The notes: generated by a model not told the origin, from the sequence alone. 64,000 bases of DNA from Emydura subglobosa (GCA_007922225.1 ML679956.1:13737049-13801048), one strand, 5' to 3'; numbered from the stretch's first letter, positions 1 to 11,960 are shown. A program made the numbers and translations.

Positions 1-2480
1 AATTGTAGAAGGATTGGGTCCTGCTCTTTTTATATTCTAAACTATAATAAAGAAATTAAGGGGATCCTGTAAAGTTGATTTAAGCCTAAAATGTATGTAC
101 TTTGAGAAACAAGATTTCTCAAAACCTAGCAAAATCAGATATTTATATATTCTTTTAAACTCTAATTAAAACAGCATTTTTTAAAATGTAAACATATCCC
201 TCTGTAGTGTTTGCAATCCATATATTGCTGAATTGTGCTAGCTAATGCATGAGAACCAAAAAATTAAATTGATTATAAATGAAAGTGAAAATAACTAGTT
301 TATTTTATTGTCTTTGAGTGGTGACATGAAAAGAGTGAACAGTGCTAACTGTGAAAACTAAGATTATAAAATTATTTCCATTTTAATAACAAAAGGTTTT
401 AATAATAGAGATAAAGAAATTAGATTTTATTAAAAATATTTTTAATCTCAGAGTGTCTTTAAAGTCTTGACTCTTCTTTTAAGCATCCCAAAGCACAGTC
501 AAATTGAGGCACTTTGATGGGCCCATTCCACACCATCTCTGTTCAGAAAATGCTTTGAATGGAGCACCGCCTGCCTGGTTTTGTAACACAATCCACAGCT
601 GCTTACAAATGTCTTTTCTGGAGGTCTGCTTTCCCTTATACTTCTAAAAGAGACTTTTCAAGCAGTATGATTCTAATGCTTATAGTTCCTCATTTTGAAA
701 GAATCATTTAAAATACACACATATCTCCATTTCACACAAACCTGGTTTGAGCCCACTTTTCATTATTGTAAATAATTGACATCATAAACAATCTTGAAAC
801 TGAAGCTAGAAATCAATAAAGTAATTACAATGACAATTTCATATTTTCTTCTCTATTCCTTTCTGTTGTGCCTTTCCTTTTCTTGATCTTTATTATGCAT
901 TTTAAAAGCCTGTGTTACACATCTGAGTTGGGGAAAGTTGCGGTTTGCTCTCCAAACAGGTCCAGCATTATATTATTTTACAAATATCAGGCCTAAAGAA
1001 TATCTGAAGAATGCTGCTATTGCTGAATGTTGTACAGATAAATTAGTTTATTGGATCTTTTTGGATATGAGGATCTGGAACATCATATGTTTCAGATAAA
1101 ACCTTGATTATCCGTACTCCCTGCTTTGATTAGCTTTAATTATCAGCCCACTGTCCTTTTTTGCAGTTTGTATCTTCAACACACACAGGCATTCCGCCTA
1201 AAAAAAGATAAGCAATAGAAGACTGCGTACTGTTTGCTTCCCAGCCTGCATGCTTCTTCCTCATTCACAGATTGCTTATGTTGAAAAACCTTATTAAGTT
1301 TTCTTTGCCTCATTTGAATAATGATACATTTATCTCCATTTTACATATGGAGACAGAGGCATTGTAAAATTAAGTGATTTGCCTAAGATCACATAATGAG
1401 CCAGTCAGTTGGACAGCTTTCTAAGTCTACTGACTTGCAGTCTGTACTCTTAACTTGTAGTTTAGCTCATTAATTTTATTATTAAGAATATAGTAAAACA
1501 AAAATATTTTATTTACTACTCACAGGTCCCAGCCTAGAGCACCTGAAATGTGAATTAGGCACCAAGTCAAGGTGCACTGGATTGTAATCAGGTATTTCCT
1601 CTTCCAAAGAAAATCAAAGAATAGTGTGACTATTGGGCTAAACACATTTGTTAAGGTATGTACAATGCTGGTGCCACTGCTACTATTTTTAGTTTAAAAT
1701 TATTAAACATTACTAAATTACTTGAATATTGGATAGCATGTGTTGGTAATGTAAAACTCCTTTAGAATAATTTATTTATAGTGTACTATTTAGACTGTTT
1801 GCATAATTCTAACACACAGAATATTCTTCTAATTCTTACTTTGTGCATTTTAGGTCTGACCAATGAGCTATCACTAAATTTGAAAACCAGGCTGTGTTTT
1901 TGGCTATGTCTCTTGCAAGCTAATAGCTTTCCACAGTTTACTAAGAAATAAATGTAGTCTCTTTGGAATTCTAACTTTATTAAAACTAGATATGGATAAT
2001 GAGCCAAGCTCTGTTCCATTGAATCTAGTTTATTATGGAGAAATGCAGACTAATTTCTTTCATGGGATAAAGTACTTTATTTTTAGATGAATACCTAATG
2101 TTCTTCCAACTAGATCTTAAGTTCATGTTTGAGTACTGCAAACTGATTTGATTTTTAAAAATAAACATTTGGGGTTTTTGCAGGTTTATGAACTCAGCAA
2201 GTTGCCAATTATAACTCCAGTTGAAGGCTGGTAGTTGCTTAAGTTATGTTAAACTAGTTATTTAATTGGTTGTCAGAATCCATCTCTAGCCGATTTTCTA
2301 ACGTGTATTCATTTTCAAGCGAACTTTCAAACCGTATTTAGTACTGATAATGTGCTGTTTGTGGTGCTTTTCTATTCCAATGTCTTGCTTTAAGGAAACA
2401 AGAAGGGGAAAGAATCCTCCACAAAGAGTAACTAACTTAACACCTAACACACCCAAGAGCTACTGGTGAGGAAGGGGGGG
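1..2480. other. 5' flanking DNA without a recognised gene
   Basis: AT-rich sequence with no long open frame that looks coding. It holds a MIR remnant (described separately) and, at about 230-330, one member of a short dispersed repeat whose relative lies near 9930-10010. I see no exon-like segment with matching splice signals. It is most simply the intergenic flank of the gene that begins downstream. Confidence 0.6.
1322..1446 (-). repeat. MIR SINE remnant
   Basis: The segment reads like the reverse complement of the MIR core and 3' part: a CCATTTTAC-ATATGGAGA-type stretch, then GAGGCA, then AAGTGATTTGCCTAAGATCACA. In MIR consensus, from memory, this order is the minus-strand image of the region that says 'tgtgaccttgggcaagt...cctcatctgtaaaatgg'. 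The copy is diverged and its ends are approximate. Confidence 0.7.
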
Positions 2481-2489
2481 TGGAAGTTG

Positions 2490-3480
2490 AGCGCTTAAGT
2501 TTCCGTTTCAGACAGTGCAGTCTCGCTGTCTTTCCGTGCGTGTGAGCACGTTTGTTGCCTCCACGCCTTCCTTTCAAAGGCAGTAGACTCCTTTTCCCCT
2601 CCCCCTAGCTCTCGTTTCCTAAAGTTGATCGTGCAATGCACGCTACAAGTGGTAGCTGACGGTGCTGTCAGCAGTTTACGTGATTTACCCCCCTACCCAC
2701 TTGGAGAGAGCAGCAGGGATCAAGCGCCCCTCTAGCGCGTGGGGAGAGCGATAGAGACCAGGGTCGGGGAAGGGGCCCAGGAGGCATACAGAGCTGTGAG
2801 CGGCTGAACTAATTTCCTCAAGCCAGCCCTAGAGAGGCGGGCTGCTGCCGAGTCGTGCCCCGTTCCTCGGTACCGGCACAACCCCAACCCGCACGCGCCC
2901 AGTCCCTAAGAAAGTCTGAAGTGAGGCGAGTAGGCGGTGGGCCGACGCCCCTTTTCACAGCTCCGGCTTCGCCCCCGCCCTGCGCCTGCGCAGCTCCCGC
3001 TGCCATGACCCCACCCGCGCCCTGCCTTGTGGGGGGAAAGAGAGAGAGCGCGCGTGCGAGGCAGAACGTGACGGGCGAGCGGGCAGTGGCTGGGCCTAGT
3101 GTTGGCAAAGGGGCAGGTTGAGTAGGTGGGGTTAGGGGGGTGGTGGCCGCGGAGCGATGGCTGGAAGCAGCAGGGAAGGGTGAGCGCGGATAGGTGGCTG
3201 TGAGAACTAGAGCGGCCGCTGGCGCCGCCTGGGAGTGTAGGTGGTGGCTGGGAGGGGCTGCAGGGCGGCCCTGCCGTGGATCTGTGTGTGTGAGCTCACT
3301 TGTATTTAGTTTGGGGGCTCGGAGCCCCTGAAATGCTTTCACTGGGTCTGCAACAGACTCAGAACAACCTCTCCCGCCTTCGCGAGCGCCACCTCTAGGG
3401 GACGCTGGCGACTAGAGTTGGCTGTAACTGGCCCTCCCCGGTGGCCCTAGCTCGGTGGGGAGGTTTGTCGCATGGTGGCA
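2490..3480 (+). promoter_or_regulatory. CpG island / probable TOPAZ1 promoter and 5' UTR region
   Basis: About 1 kb of markedly G+C- and CpG-rich sequence stands out from AT-rich flanks and ends about 320 bp before the first in-frame ATG. Visible candidate sites are an NRF1-like TGCGCCTGCGCA at 2981-2992, GC boxes such as GGCGGGC near 2836, a CRE half-site TGACG near 3069, and a CTCF-like core CCTCTAGGGGAC at 3392-3403 (10 of 12 positions by my alignment). I see no clear TATA box. NRF1/CRE-type CpG promoters are common for germ-cell genes, but the transcription start and any non-coding first exon cannot be set from sequence alone. Open frames across the island on both strands are composition artefacts. 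Confidence 0.65.
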
Positions 3481-3802
3481 GGTTGATCTGAGGGGGGTCC
3501 CCAGCCCCCCTCCCCCCACCTACTCCAGAGATAGGCAGCTTTCTGTCAGAATCCTGCTTCCCTGCCACCGCCCCTCAAAGTCTGAGCCCTTCTGGTGCAT
3601 GGGGAGCTGTTTTTAGGAGGCAACTGACATTGTCCCTGAGACAGTTTCCTCACCCTTGGTCTTGTTCTCCCCAAATCCTGAGGCTGGCCAGGTTGGTTTG
3701 TGGTATAGCTGAAGGACTGGTTATTGCAGTGGCCGCTGGCTGCTAAAGGCCCACTTGTGAGGCATTTTGCAGAGCCTGGGTGCCCTTTCCCTTGCCTAAA
3801 GG

Positions 3803-5699
3803 ATGCCCCAGCTAAGGTCTCAGAGAATGCAGCCAAGTAGGGAGGCACTGACTGCTGTGAAGGGGCCCTGCCCACAACCTGTCGATGCAGAAATGGGAGC
3901 CCATTCTGGTGACTTCTCTGCAGATAAAGGGACCCCTCAAAGGGAGGCAAAGAAAAAAGCAATGCATTTCTTATCCTGCACTTCATCACCTATCCTGATC
4001 TCCAGGGTCCCATGTGAGCAGCTTGCACCTCCAGCAATAGCATCTATGGGGCAAGAGGAGCAAGATGGGACTAATAAGAGGCTTCTAGGTAAAAGAAAAA
4101 AAAGGGGACCTGGTCATGGGGGAAGAGGCATTGCTACTGCTGGAGGCAGAAGAGAACCAGCTTTGCAGGTTTCAGACAATGCTACAGCTGAAGTCTGGGA
4201 GAACATGATGGTGCCAGTAGGGAGATGTTGGGAAAAGGCTATCAGTAGAAAGAGAGGAATGGGACGACAGCAGTTTTCCTCTGGAACTAGATTGGAAGGG
4301 AAATTGGCAACAGGGATTGATGGAAAACTAGGAAGTAGCTCCTCGGCAGATTTGGGGCTGCTCAGGCCCCAAGAGGGATTTGGGAGCCCAGGGGAAAAGA
4401 GCAGACATTCCTTAATGGAATTGAAGCTACACATTCCATGCTCCCAGGAGGAACTGAGTAGCCTAGAGAGAAGTGGCAGGAGCACCTTGTCAGAATCAGA
4501 TGTGCTGGGCTCTGGGGAAGATGCAGGGAGCCCAGATAAAAAGGGCAGATATTCTTTGATGGTACTGGAGCCACAAATCCCAGACTCTGAGAAGGAATCA
4601 ATGAGTCTGAGTGAGAGAAACACATGCACTTTGGTAGAACGAGGGCTTCGGGAGGAAGTGGGGAGGCAGGGAAAAAGAGGCCAGCACTCATTTTCAGAAC
4701 CAGCAGTGCTGAGGCCCAAGGAGAGAGAAAGGAGCCCAGAGAAAAAGGGTAGATGTTCGTTGGCAGGGACAGGGTCTTGGGTAAAAGCAGAAAGAGGAAA
4801 GAGGGGCAGGCACTCCATATCTGTCTCAGGATCCCAGGAGAAAGCTGGGAGCCCAAGGAAGAGAGGCAGATGGTTTTTAAGAGAGCTAGGGATGTCAGGG
4901 CCTCTAGATGAAAGGAAGAGTCTGGGAAAAAAGGGTAGGCAGTCTTTGGTGAAACAGAGCCCAGGGAAGAAGGGCAGGCAGTCCTTGGCAGCACTGCAGC
5001 CAGACAGCCTAAGCCTCCAAAAAGAACCAGTTAGTCCAGGAAAGAGGCTCAGGCATTCCTTGATACTACCACTACACAGTTCAGAATCCCAGAAGGAAGT
5101 AGGAAGCCTGGGGAAGAGGGATAAGCACTCATGCACCACTGAGGAATTACACCTCCAGAGCTCAGGTCTCCAGGAGAGTACAAGTAGCCCAAGGGCAAGG
5201 GGCAGGCACTCTTTAGTGGTACTGCAGCCACAGAGTCTAGGCCTCCATGAGGGAGCAGGTAGTCCAGGAAGGAGAGGCAAGAGCTCTTCTGTGGAACTAC
5301 AGCTACCAGGATCCGAGAAGGAAGCAAGAACCTGTGGGAAAAGGGATAGGACTTGCTTGGAGGGAGCAGGAACCTCAGAAAACAGGAAGAGGTGCAGGGG
5401 ATCCTCAAGAGATGAAAGGGTGAAGATGGTGACCCGGGCTGCTTCTCAGTCAAGGCTGATATGTGGGAAGGATTATGAAGATCAGCACTGGAGGCCAGGC
5501 AGGGTTTCTGCTGCTGGAAATACTCAAGGGAGCAGACAAGGGAAGATGGAGCAGCAGCAGGTTGTAGGGCAAGAAGTGGGCTCTACACCCACTTATGATT
5601 TGTTCATTAACAGAGTAGAGGACAATGGTGAGAGGCAGAAAGATGGAAAGGAAGAAGCTGTGGTTTCAGCTGAACTAAAATTAAAGATCAGAAAGCCTA
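3803..5699 (+). CDS. TOPAZ1: TOPAZ1-like exon 1 (N-terminal repeat-rich coding exon)
   Basis: Encodes residues 1-632 plus the first base of codon 633. The start is the first ATG after an in-frame TAA at 3797-3799. The exon ends at a GTAAGAT donor (5700-5706), and joining to 7123 keeps the frame open. Residues 1-190 are low-complexity and basic. Residues about 194-528 contain roughly 15 imperfect 13-27-residue units around the core S/G-P-x-K-K-G-R-x-S-L, each followed by an acidic, Leu/Gln-rich linker. I recognise no catalytic domain here. The basic cores resemble SPKK or AT-hook-like DNA-binding motifs and basophilic kinase sites, but that is inference. Assignment to TOPAZ1 comes from splicing into the downstream exons. 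The human protein, about 1690 residues from memory, is shorter overall, so this end looks expanded. A separate gene ending in the intron is the main alternative. Confidence 0.75.
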
Positions 5700-5900
5700 G
5701 TAAGATCTCTTATTCTGTATCTGCCTGTATATCTGTATGTTGTTGTCTTATATCCATACCTCTCTTCCTCCCCGGTTTGTACATTGCTGTCTTTTTTGTT
5801 CTAGTTTGTAGGATGCTGTCCCAAGTGCTTTAAATTCTCATCCTTATTGCCTCTTTTTAAAAACCATTCAGTGTAATATCTCACTAGCAACTGAAATAAA
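5700..5900 (+). promoter_or_regulatory. Intronic read-through tail with poly(A) signal
   Basis: If the exon 1 donor is not used, the frame stays open for 45 codons to a TAA at 5831-5833. This tail is strongly hydrophobic and Cys-rich, including a run like ISVCCCLISIPLFLPGLYIA. A canonical AATAAA follows at 5895-5900. Together these could make a short isoform ending in a membrane-anchor-like tail. The hydrophobic run may equally be chance translation of a T-rich intron. Confidence 0.3.
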
Positions 5901-6309
5901 AAGTATATTTGGGAGTGTGTTTTTGGCATGTTAACAGAGATTTTTCTCAAGTGTGACAGCTTGCACTAGGGAGATTATTAAAAATGAACAAAATCGTAAA
6001 TCTTGCTGAAAGACTGAAAGTAAAATATACCTGTAAAATTAATCCCTTTGGGAAGGAATTTATTTCCAGTGAATGAAAAACAGGTCAGGTCTATGCCCAT
6101 AAATATGTGCGTTGGAAACTAGGAGCATTGTTGTTGCCTCTAATTTTTTTGATGGAAATATGAACTTTTTTGTATTCTTGTTGGAAATAGTATTATGTAT
6201 TTGAGCCCTTTTTCAGATAGGCATGATTTATTGCAATAGGAAAAACTGAAATACTAAAATTATGGTTTATTTTGAAAATTTAAGATCCTATTAAACACGC
6301 ACCTTAGTT

Positions 6310-6440
6310 CAGTGGTTTTCAACATTTTTTCATTTGTGGACCCCTAAAAAATTTCGAATGGAGGTGTGGACCTCTTTGGAAATCTTAGACATAGTCTGTG
6401 TACTCTGTGGGTCCCGTGGACCACAGGTTGAAAACCATTG
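6310..6440. mobile_element. hAT-type MITE with 8-bp target duplication
   Basis: A 131-bp element bounded by inverted termini CAGTGGTTTTCAAC (6310-6323) and GTTGAAAACCATTG (6427-6440), differing at one position. It is flanked by CCTTAGTT (6302-6309) and TCTTAGTT (6441-6448), an 8-bp duplication with one mismatch. CAG-type termini and 8-bp duplications are the signature of hAT DNA transposons. It contains no coding capacity. It lies in intron 1 of the TOPAZ1-like gene. Confidence 0.88.
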
Positions 6441-7122
6441 TCTTAGTTGAATGATTTTGATACTTTATGTGAAGTGTTATTAACTTTCTCACAGTTTTTT
6501 ACCAATAAGTTTTGAGATTTACAATGAAATGTTCACAAATACAATGTTTTCAGTATAATGAATACTTCCTGTTAAAACAACAGTAATTTGCTTAGTATAG
6601 TAAAGAATTTGTCTTTCTGGTTCTTCTTGAACAGGGACTTTAGACCTAAAAATGTATTAAATTTTTAACAGCATTTTTTTTCTTGGGTGATCTTGAATAC
6701 ATAATTTGTTAATATAGTTATTCAATATATTAATGAAGTTTTTTATCTAAAATTTAAAAGTGGGAATAGTATCTAGCATTTACTTGCAAAAATACTTTAA
6801 TTGGATTTTTCCAGTTGGGATATGTTTGAAGTTACTATCAGTACTTTCAAATTTTTTTTTCTTATAACGCTTTAGAGCTCTGTAAAGACTTTCTATAACT
6901 GATACGTTAAGCTGGTTAATATGCTAGTTATTTTCTGTATGTAAAAATGGTAGGTGGAATGTAACACAACTGCATTTTAACTATAGTTTTTATTTGGTAG
7001 ACGATAGTCTTGAAGAACCATGTTTGCAATATTTTCTTTAAAAAGACAATAGTTTTTCAATTTTTTTTAAAGCATTTGTATTTGTGTATAAGACTGATTC
7101 TTTTTTTTTTTTTTTAAATCAG

Positions 7123-9688
7123 CAAAGAAAATAATAATAGAAGTTAAGGAAGACTCAAATGCACAAGATGGAAAGCAGCTAGAGACTGATCTAAATATAT
7201 CAAAAGTTTGTAACATAAAGAACCCACTAGTAGCTTACTCTGAACCTCTCCAAATAGCTAAGTCAGATGGGACTCTGAGCAAGATACCAGTATGCCAGTG
7301 TTTAATAAAGGGATCTGCAGTACAATGTAAAAGGAGAAGAAATAGAATCACCAAGATTAACTGTTCACAGAATTCCAATGTAAAAGTAACTGAAAATAAA
7401 GTGACAAAGAGCAGACTGGTCAAGTGTAAAGATGAAAAGTGCAGCGAAACCCCAAATTATCATAATAGCTTTCCATCCACAGTAGAAAAGAATCCAGTCG
7501 TGAAATTATATGACTGTCGTTACCTTAATACATTTGCAAAGTCTTCAATTTATACAACCAACAGCAGTTACAAAATTGGTGGTGGATTCTTGCATATAGC
7601 ACAGAGTAAGAGAGAGACTTTTTGTCCTGGCAGTGTTATGGGACAGAGTGATATGAATAGCAGGCTTAATGTAATGCAAACTGAGAGATTGCCCACACAG
7701 GAGAATATATCATTTGATAAAGAAGGAATATGTCAAAATAGAAAAAATGTTTCAAGCTGTCAAAATGAAAACAATAAATGCTTGAGGGAAAGAAAGTGGA
7801 GTATTGATAGAAAGTCCAGGAAAAGGATGAAACTTTTTGAAAAATCATCAGTCCAGAATGTTCTCCCAGTTATGGACAACAAATACCGTGAATATGAGTT
7901 ACATATGGAAAATAAAACTGCCACATCAGACTCTTTAACAGTTTTAGAGTTAAATAGCAATGAAACTACTTTCTCATCTTCATTTGATCAAAAATCACAT
8001 CCCCATCTAGAACAAAATACTCAAGAAGCCCAAAATGGTTATACTGCCGTAGTTAATAGAAAAATGTACTTGAAACCCTGTGCCATAGGAGATAATTTTG
8101 AGAATGGACTTGAGCTATCTAAAGTTGCAAAAGGAGAAAAGTGTGTTTTTAATTCAGAAAGCATGGCACAACAAAATGGCTCTAATACCTCAAATAGTCC
8201 AGAAGTGGTTACTTTAGTCAATGACAACAATTCTGATTACTACAATGATGCCAGTAGCCAAAAGAGAGAGAGAATAGTGTCAAATGAAAAAATCTTAAGT
8301 AATGTTGAGGAGAAATTACAGCAATATAGCTGTCAAAGAATAGTACCAATGTCTGGTAAAAATGTTTGGCCTCGTGAATCATGTGCTAGGACTTCTGAAT
8401 GGTTTCATAAAAATCATGTGTCTGTCTTGGAAGGAAAAACTTCAACTTCTAGTTCTCAGGAATGCTCATATCAAAACAATACTGAAGCTGTAAGCAGTGT
8501 GAGTTTAACTGATAACTCCAGGCAATTAGATCTATGTACATCAGAGGCAGAAAGTATTGAAGAATCCGCACGTAAGATAATAGTGGATTCTAACATTGTA
8601 TGTATGACTTCTGTTAGAACACCAGAGTCATCTGTATTGGATATTTGTGGGAGTTTGAGAGTCACCTGTGATGAAAATCTAGATTCATCAGTGAATAGTA
8701 GTTCCGTAGCTTCTAACTCTGAAGGTGTCCAGGAAGCTCAGGTGACCTTAATTTTGGCAGTAAAACAAAAACAAGATGATAACAAAGGAGCTTTAACAAA
8801 GAAAAATCTGATCATGGCTCTCCAGGATGGTACATCTGAAGATGACAATACAAGTAAAATAGTTGTTAATCATAAGACATCAATGATGAAAAACACAGTT
8901 ACAAATCCAAACTTAATGAAAATGTTAAACACAGGAAATCTCTCAAATTTCAAAATTCCTTTACGCAAAAATAAAACTGAATCCAGGAAAGTGGAATATA
9001 TTAGACCATTAGATAAAGAAACATACAGTCCTCTGGAGCTCCTTCACAATTCTGCTGCTTCTTCAGTAAGGCAGAACAGAGTAAAGGAGAATTCCTCTGT
9101 GGTAAACTCTGAGCAGCAATCTGTCTGTAAAGAGGCTGGTATCTCTGTAATCCCCTTAAAGGAAAATGCCGACCAAATTAGCAATAAAGACTTTGTCAGT
9201 GGTGGTTCTGAAAGTCTTTCAAATGAAATAAATATACTTTCTGAACATGTTTCTACATATCAGTGTACTTTTCTTGAGGGAGAATTTGAGTCATCTGTTC
9301 TTGAGGACATTACTGAGTCTTCCGGTACTGCATGTATAGAGAAAAGTCTCACACTAGATTGTTCCAGTAAAACAGTTGACCATCCTATTTCATCAGAAAT
9401 GCATGATGATGATGATGATAAAAAAAAATCAAGAATGGATCTTGCACAGAATAAGATTAAAAATTTTCCAGATATTCTTCAGGCATATGAAGATGATATT
9501 CTTGTGATTGATGTAATTCAGGATGACCCTGACCTTTATGGAACCACTAACGAAGGGGAACTTGCATTCACAATGCACCATGTGACTGAAAAGCACTGTA
9601 ATATCAGTACTACCTCAGAGGAAAAGCAGGATGTCGAGCCAAAATGCCTTATACTTCTAGAAAACAAGGATTCAAGGGATTACTTTAG
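7123..9688 (+). CDS. TOPAZ1: TOPAZ1-like exon 2 (large central exon)
   Basis: A 2566-nt exon preceded by a T15 polypyrimidine tract and AAATCAG acceptor, ending at TTTAG|GTATGC. The frame is open throughout, about 855 codons, and continues exon 1 with a split codon. The product is Ser/Asn/Glu/Lys-rich and looks largely disordered, as expected for the N-terminal half of TOPAZ1. Notable pieces are five Asp codons followed by Lys codons at 9405-9428, and the acidic-hydrophobic motif DDILVIDVIQDDPDLYG at about 9492-9542, which I recall as a conserved TOPAZ1-like stretch. It is the longest exon in the window. A GTG codon at 7401 sometimes taken as a start is internal. Read-through past the donor stops at 9731. 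Confidence 0.88.
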
Positions 9689-11756
9689 GTATGCATATCA
9701 TTATTTTACCTTTATAAAAATATTTGTATAGTACTGAATACATTGAGACATCAACTTAGTTTAGTCCCATGGCTCAGGTTTCCCAAAAAACTGTGTAAGT
9801 TTTTAGCAGAGTGGGGGGCACAGTTATACATCCAATGTGAATAGAAACATTTTCACGAAACTGAAAAAAAATCAGCAAAAAAGGATTTTGGGAATTTAAA
9901 TATTTCTTGGCAAAGTTCTGAATCCAAACACAGCATAAAGTTACTGCATGAGAACCAGAAAGTAAAACTGATTATAAACCAAAGTAACTGAATTGTTCAG
10001 GCTGAGTGAAATGAAAAAATAATCCTGAAAAGTAAATTAATTATTTAAAATTCTTTTTAAGAAAGGTGTTAGAGTAATACTGGTGATGTATATATGAATT
10101 ATCTTGTCAGTGTCCCCTTAATGGTAGCTTTTAGTTGTAGTATGGTACTTCAAAATATTTATAACTTTTTTCTGTAGCTGTAACTACTGCTGTTTCTGGA
10201 TTCCCATGAGTAAGTGATTTTGGCTCTCCAAATAGTAACAATACATTTTTTTCACACGCGGAATAGTTTTTAAAACTATAATTTGTCTAGTAGGTTATAA
10301 TCAATGTCTTTACCAGTCTTACATTGTGGTGTTTGATCTACACATTGAGATCATAGTAAGGTACAGTAAAGGAGGGAGAGCAAAATTAAATATACTAGCA
10401 ACCTTTAATAAATGGCAACTCACCATGTGTGTGGGATTCAGTAGTTGGTCAGCCCCAAAGTCTTAAAAATATTTATTAAGTCTCCCTAAACTCAAAATCT
10501 TTTTTATAGCTGCTTTATATGTTAGCTGTTGTACAAAATTGGTCATCTTATGAGAAAAGTATAAAATCTGGTTTATAGTACAGGATTTTCTCCAAAGACC
10601 TGAAGACAAGTGCCTTCCCCTCCAATTTTTATTTGCTTCCTCTGTGCATGGTCTTTGATGAACGTTCCCTGCCATTTTTGCCGTGCTTTAGGTTAATACC
10701 ACAACTAATATTTTAAACTATTTTTTTGAAATATTGCCAATTTGTTACGCTGAGATCCTTCTTGACAGTTGTCTCCCTTTCCTGAAATTATGGTGTACAA
10801 AAGAGGAAGTTTGTTAGGGTAGTGATGAAATGTGTGATTTAAATATCTAGTTTAAAGTTTAGTTTTAATTGTGTGTCCTGGGATCTAACTTTGAGAAAGT
10901 AAAACAACAAAAAATCCCAACAAAAATAAATCCAAAGACATTTTAGGAAAGTTTCGTAGTTCATGCAGATAAATGTTAGTCTCAGGGTTTCACAGTTTAG
11001 TGCTCCAAGGTGGTGACATTACTATTCACAGAAAATGAAGACCTCTGTTCTCAGAAGAAGAGAGAGATCATATTGTCGGTGTTGCAACAGTATTTCTCAC
11101 ATGTTGTCTTATCACTATTCCTTAATCATGACCTGGAGAAAATATAACGAAGGATCACTTCCCATGCCCATTTAATCCTTGTCCTCTTTACTGAGGGCCA
11201 TCAAGGGTACCAATTAATGGTGTGTTGCATGATACGAACACGTTGCTAGGAGCTGAATGGAGATCACATTGTTTCACGTACGTAATCAGGTTGTCAGATA
11301 TTAATACTGAAATCTTATGGGATTGAAACCCTACATAAAGCATTGTATGCCCATTGTCAAGCTCCTGAGACATCCAGTCCACATGGGTTTTCATATGCTC
11401 ATAACCAAGGGTGATAGCTTGTGGTGACTGCTGTAGTTTGAAATCCTAGTTATCACATACTAATAACCAGGGATCAGATTGAGGAGAGGAAAGGTGGATG
11501 GTGCTCTTCCAAGATCTGCCCTGGTAAGGCACAAAATGAGACACTGCCTGCCATGCATTTTCCATATGTTCAAAATATGTTTTTGCATTCTCTCTAAGCA
11601 CCACTGAGCTCTTTGAACTTGGCATCCCGTTGGTGGGGCTTCAGTATGTCATGGGCTTTGCTGGGCTCTTTGACTTGAGGAAAAAAATAATTGGTAGTAT
11701 CTCCCAAATGCCAACCTCTTTTGGCATCAAAATGAGACTTAACTCACAGTATATTG

Positions 11757-11960
11757 TAAAAACAAGGAGAGTCCTGTAGCACCTTCAAGACTAACAAATT
11801 TCTGCGAGCATAAGGTTTCGTGGGCTGCAACCCACTTCGTCAGTTGATGTCTGCAGAAATTTGAAAGCGGATGTCTGCAGAAATTTGTTAGTCTTTAAGG
11901 TGCTACAGGACTCTCCTTGTTTTTGCTGTATATAGACTAACACGGCTACCCCTCTGGAAC
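11757..11960 (-). repeat. Reptilian SINE/MITE-like repeat with inverted duplication
   Basis: Arms at about 11759-11803 and 11878-11923 are near-perfect inverted copies of AAGGAGAGTCCTGTAGCACC plus about 25 bp. The central part contains the AACCCACTTCGTCAG block, and the right end carries the complement of GGGGTAGCCGTGTTAGTCT. A simple, non-duplicated plus-strand relative lies at 26814-26951. The shared blocks are from a repeat I recall as very common in turtles, but I cannot name the family with certainty. Confidence 0.7.

Noticed and set aside
2818..3342. Open frames on both strands in the CpG island
   Set aside because: Pro/Ala/Arg-rich text expected from G+C-rich DNA; no conserved wording and no splice link to the downstream exons.
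3546..3989. Minus-strand 147-codon open frame overlapping the TOPAZ1 start
   Set aside because: No recognisable features, overlaps the coding start of exon 1 in antisense; could at most be an uncharacterised antisense transcript.
4114..5280. 388-codon open frame on the minus strand opposite exon 1
   Set aside because: It is the antisense shadow of the repeat-biased exon 1; it has no promoter, splice or poly(A) context, and its Leu/Pro/Ser-rich text simply mirrors the GKKGRxS repeats.
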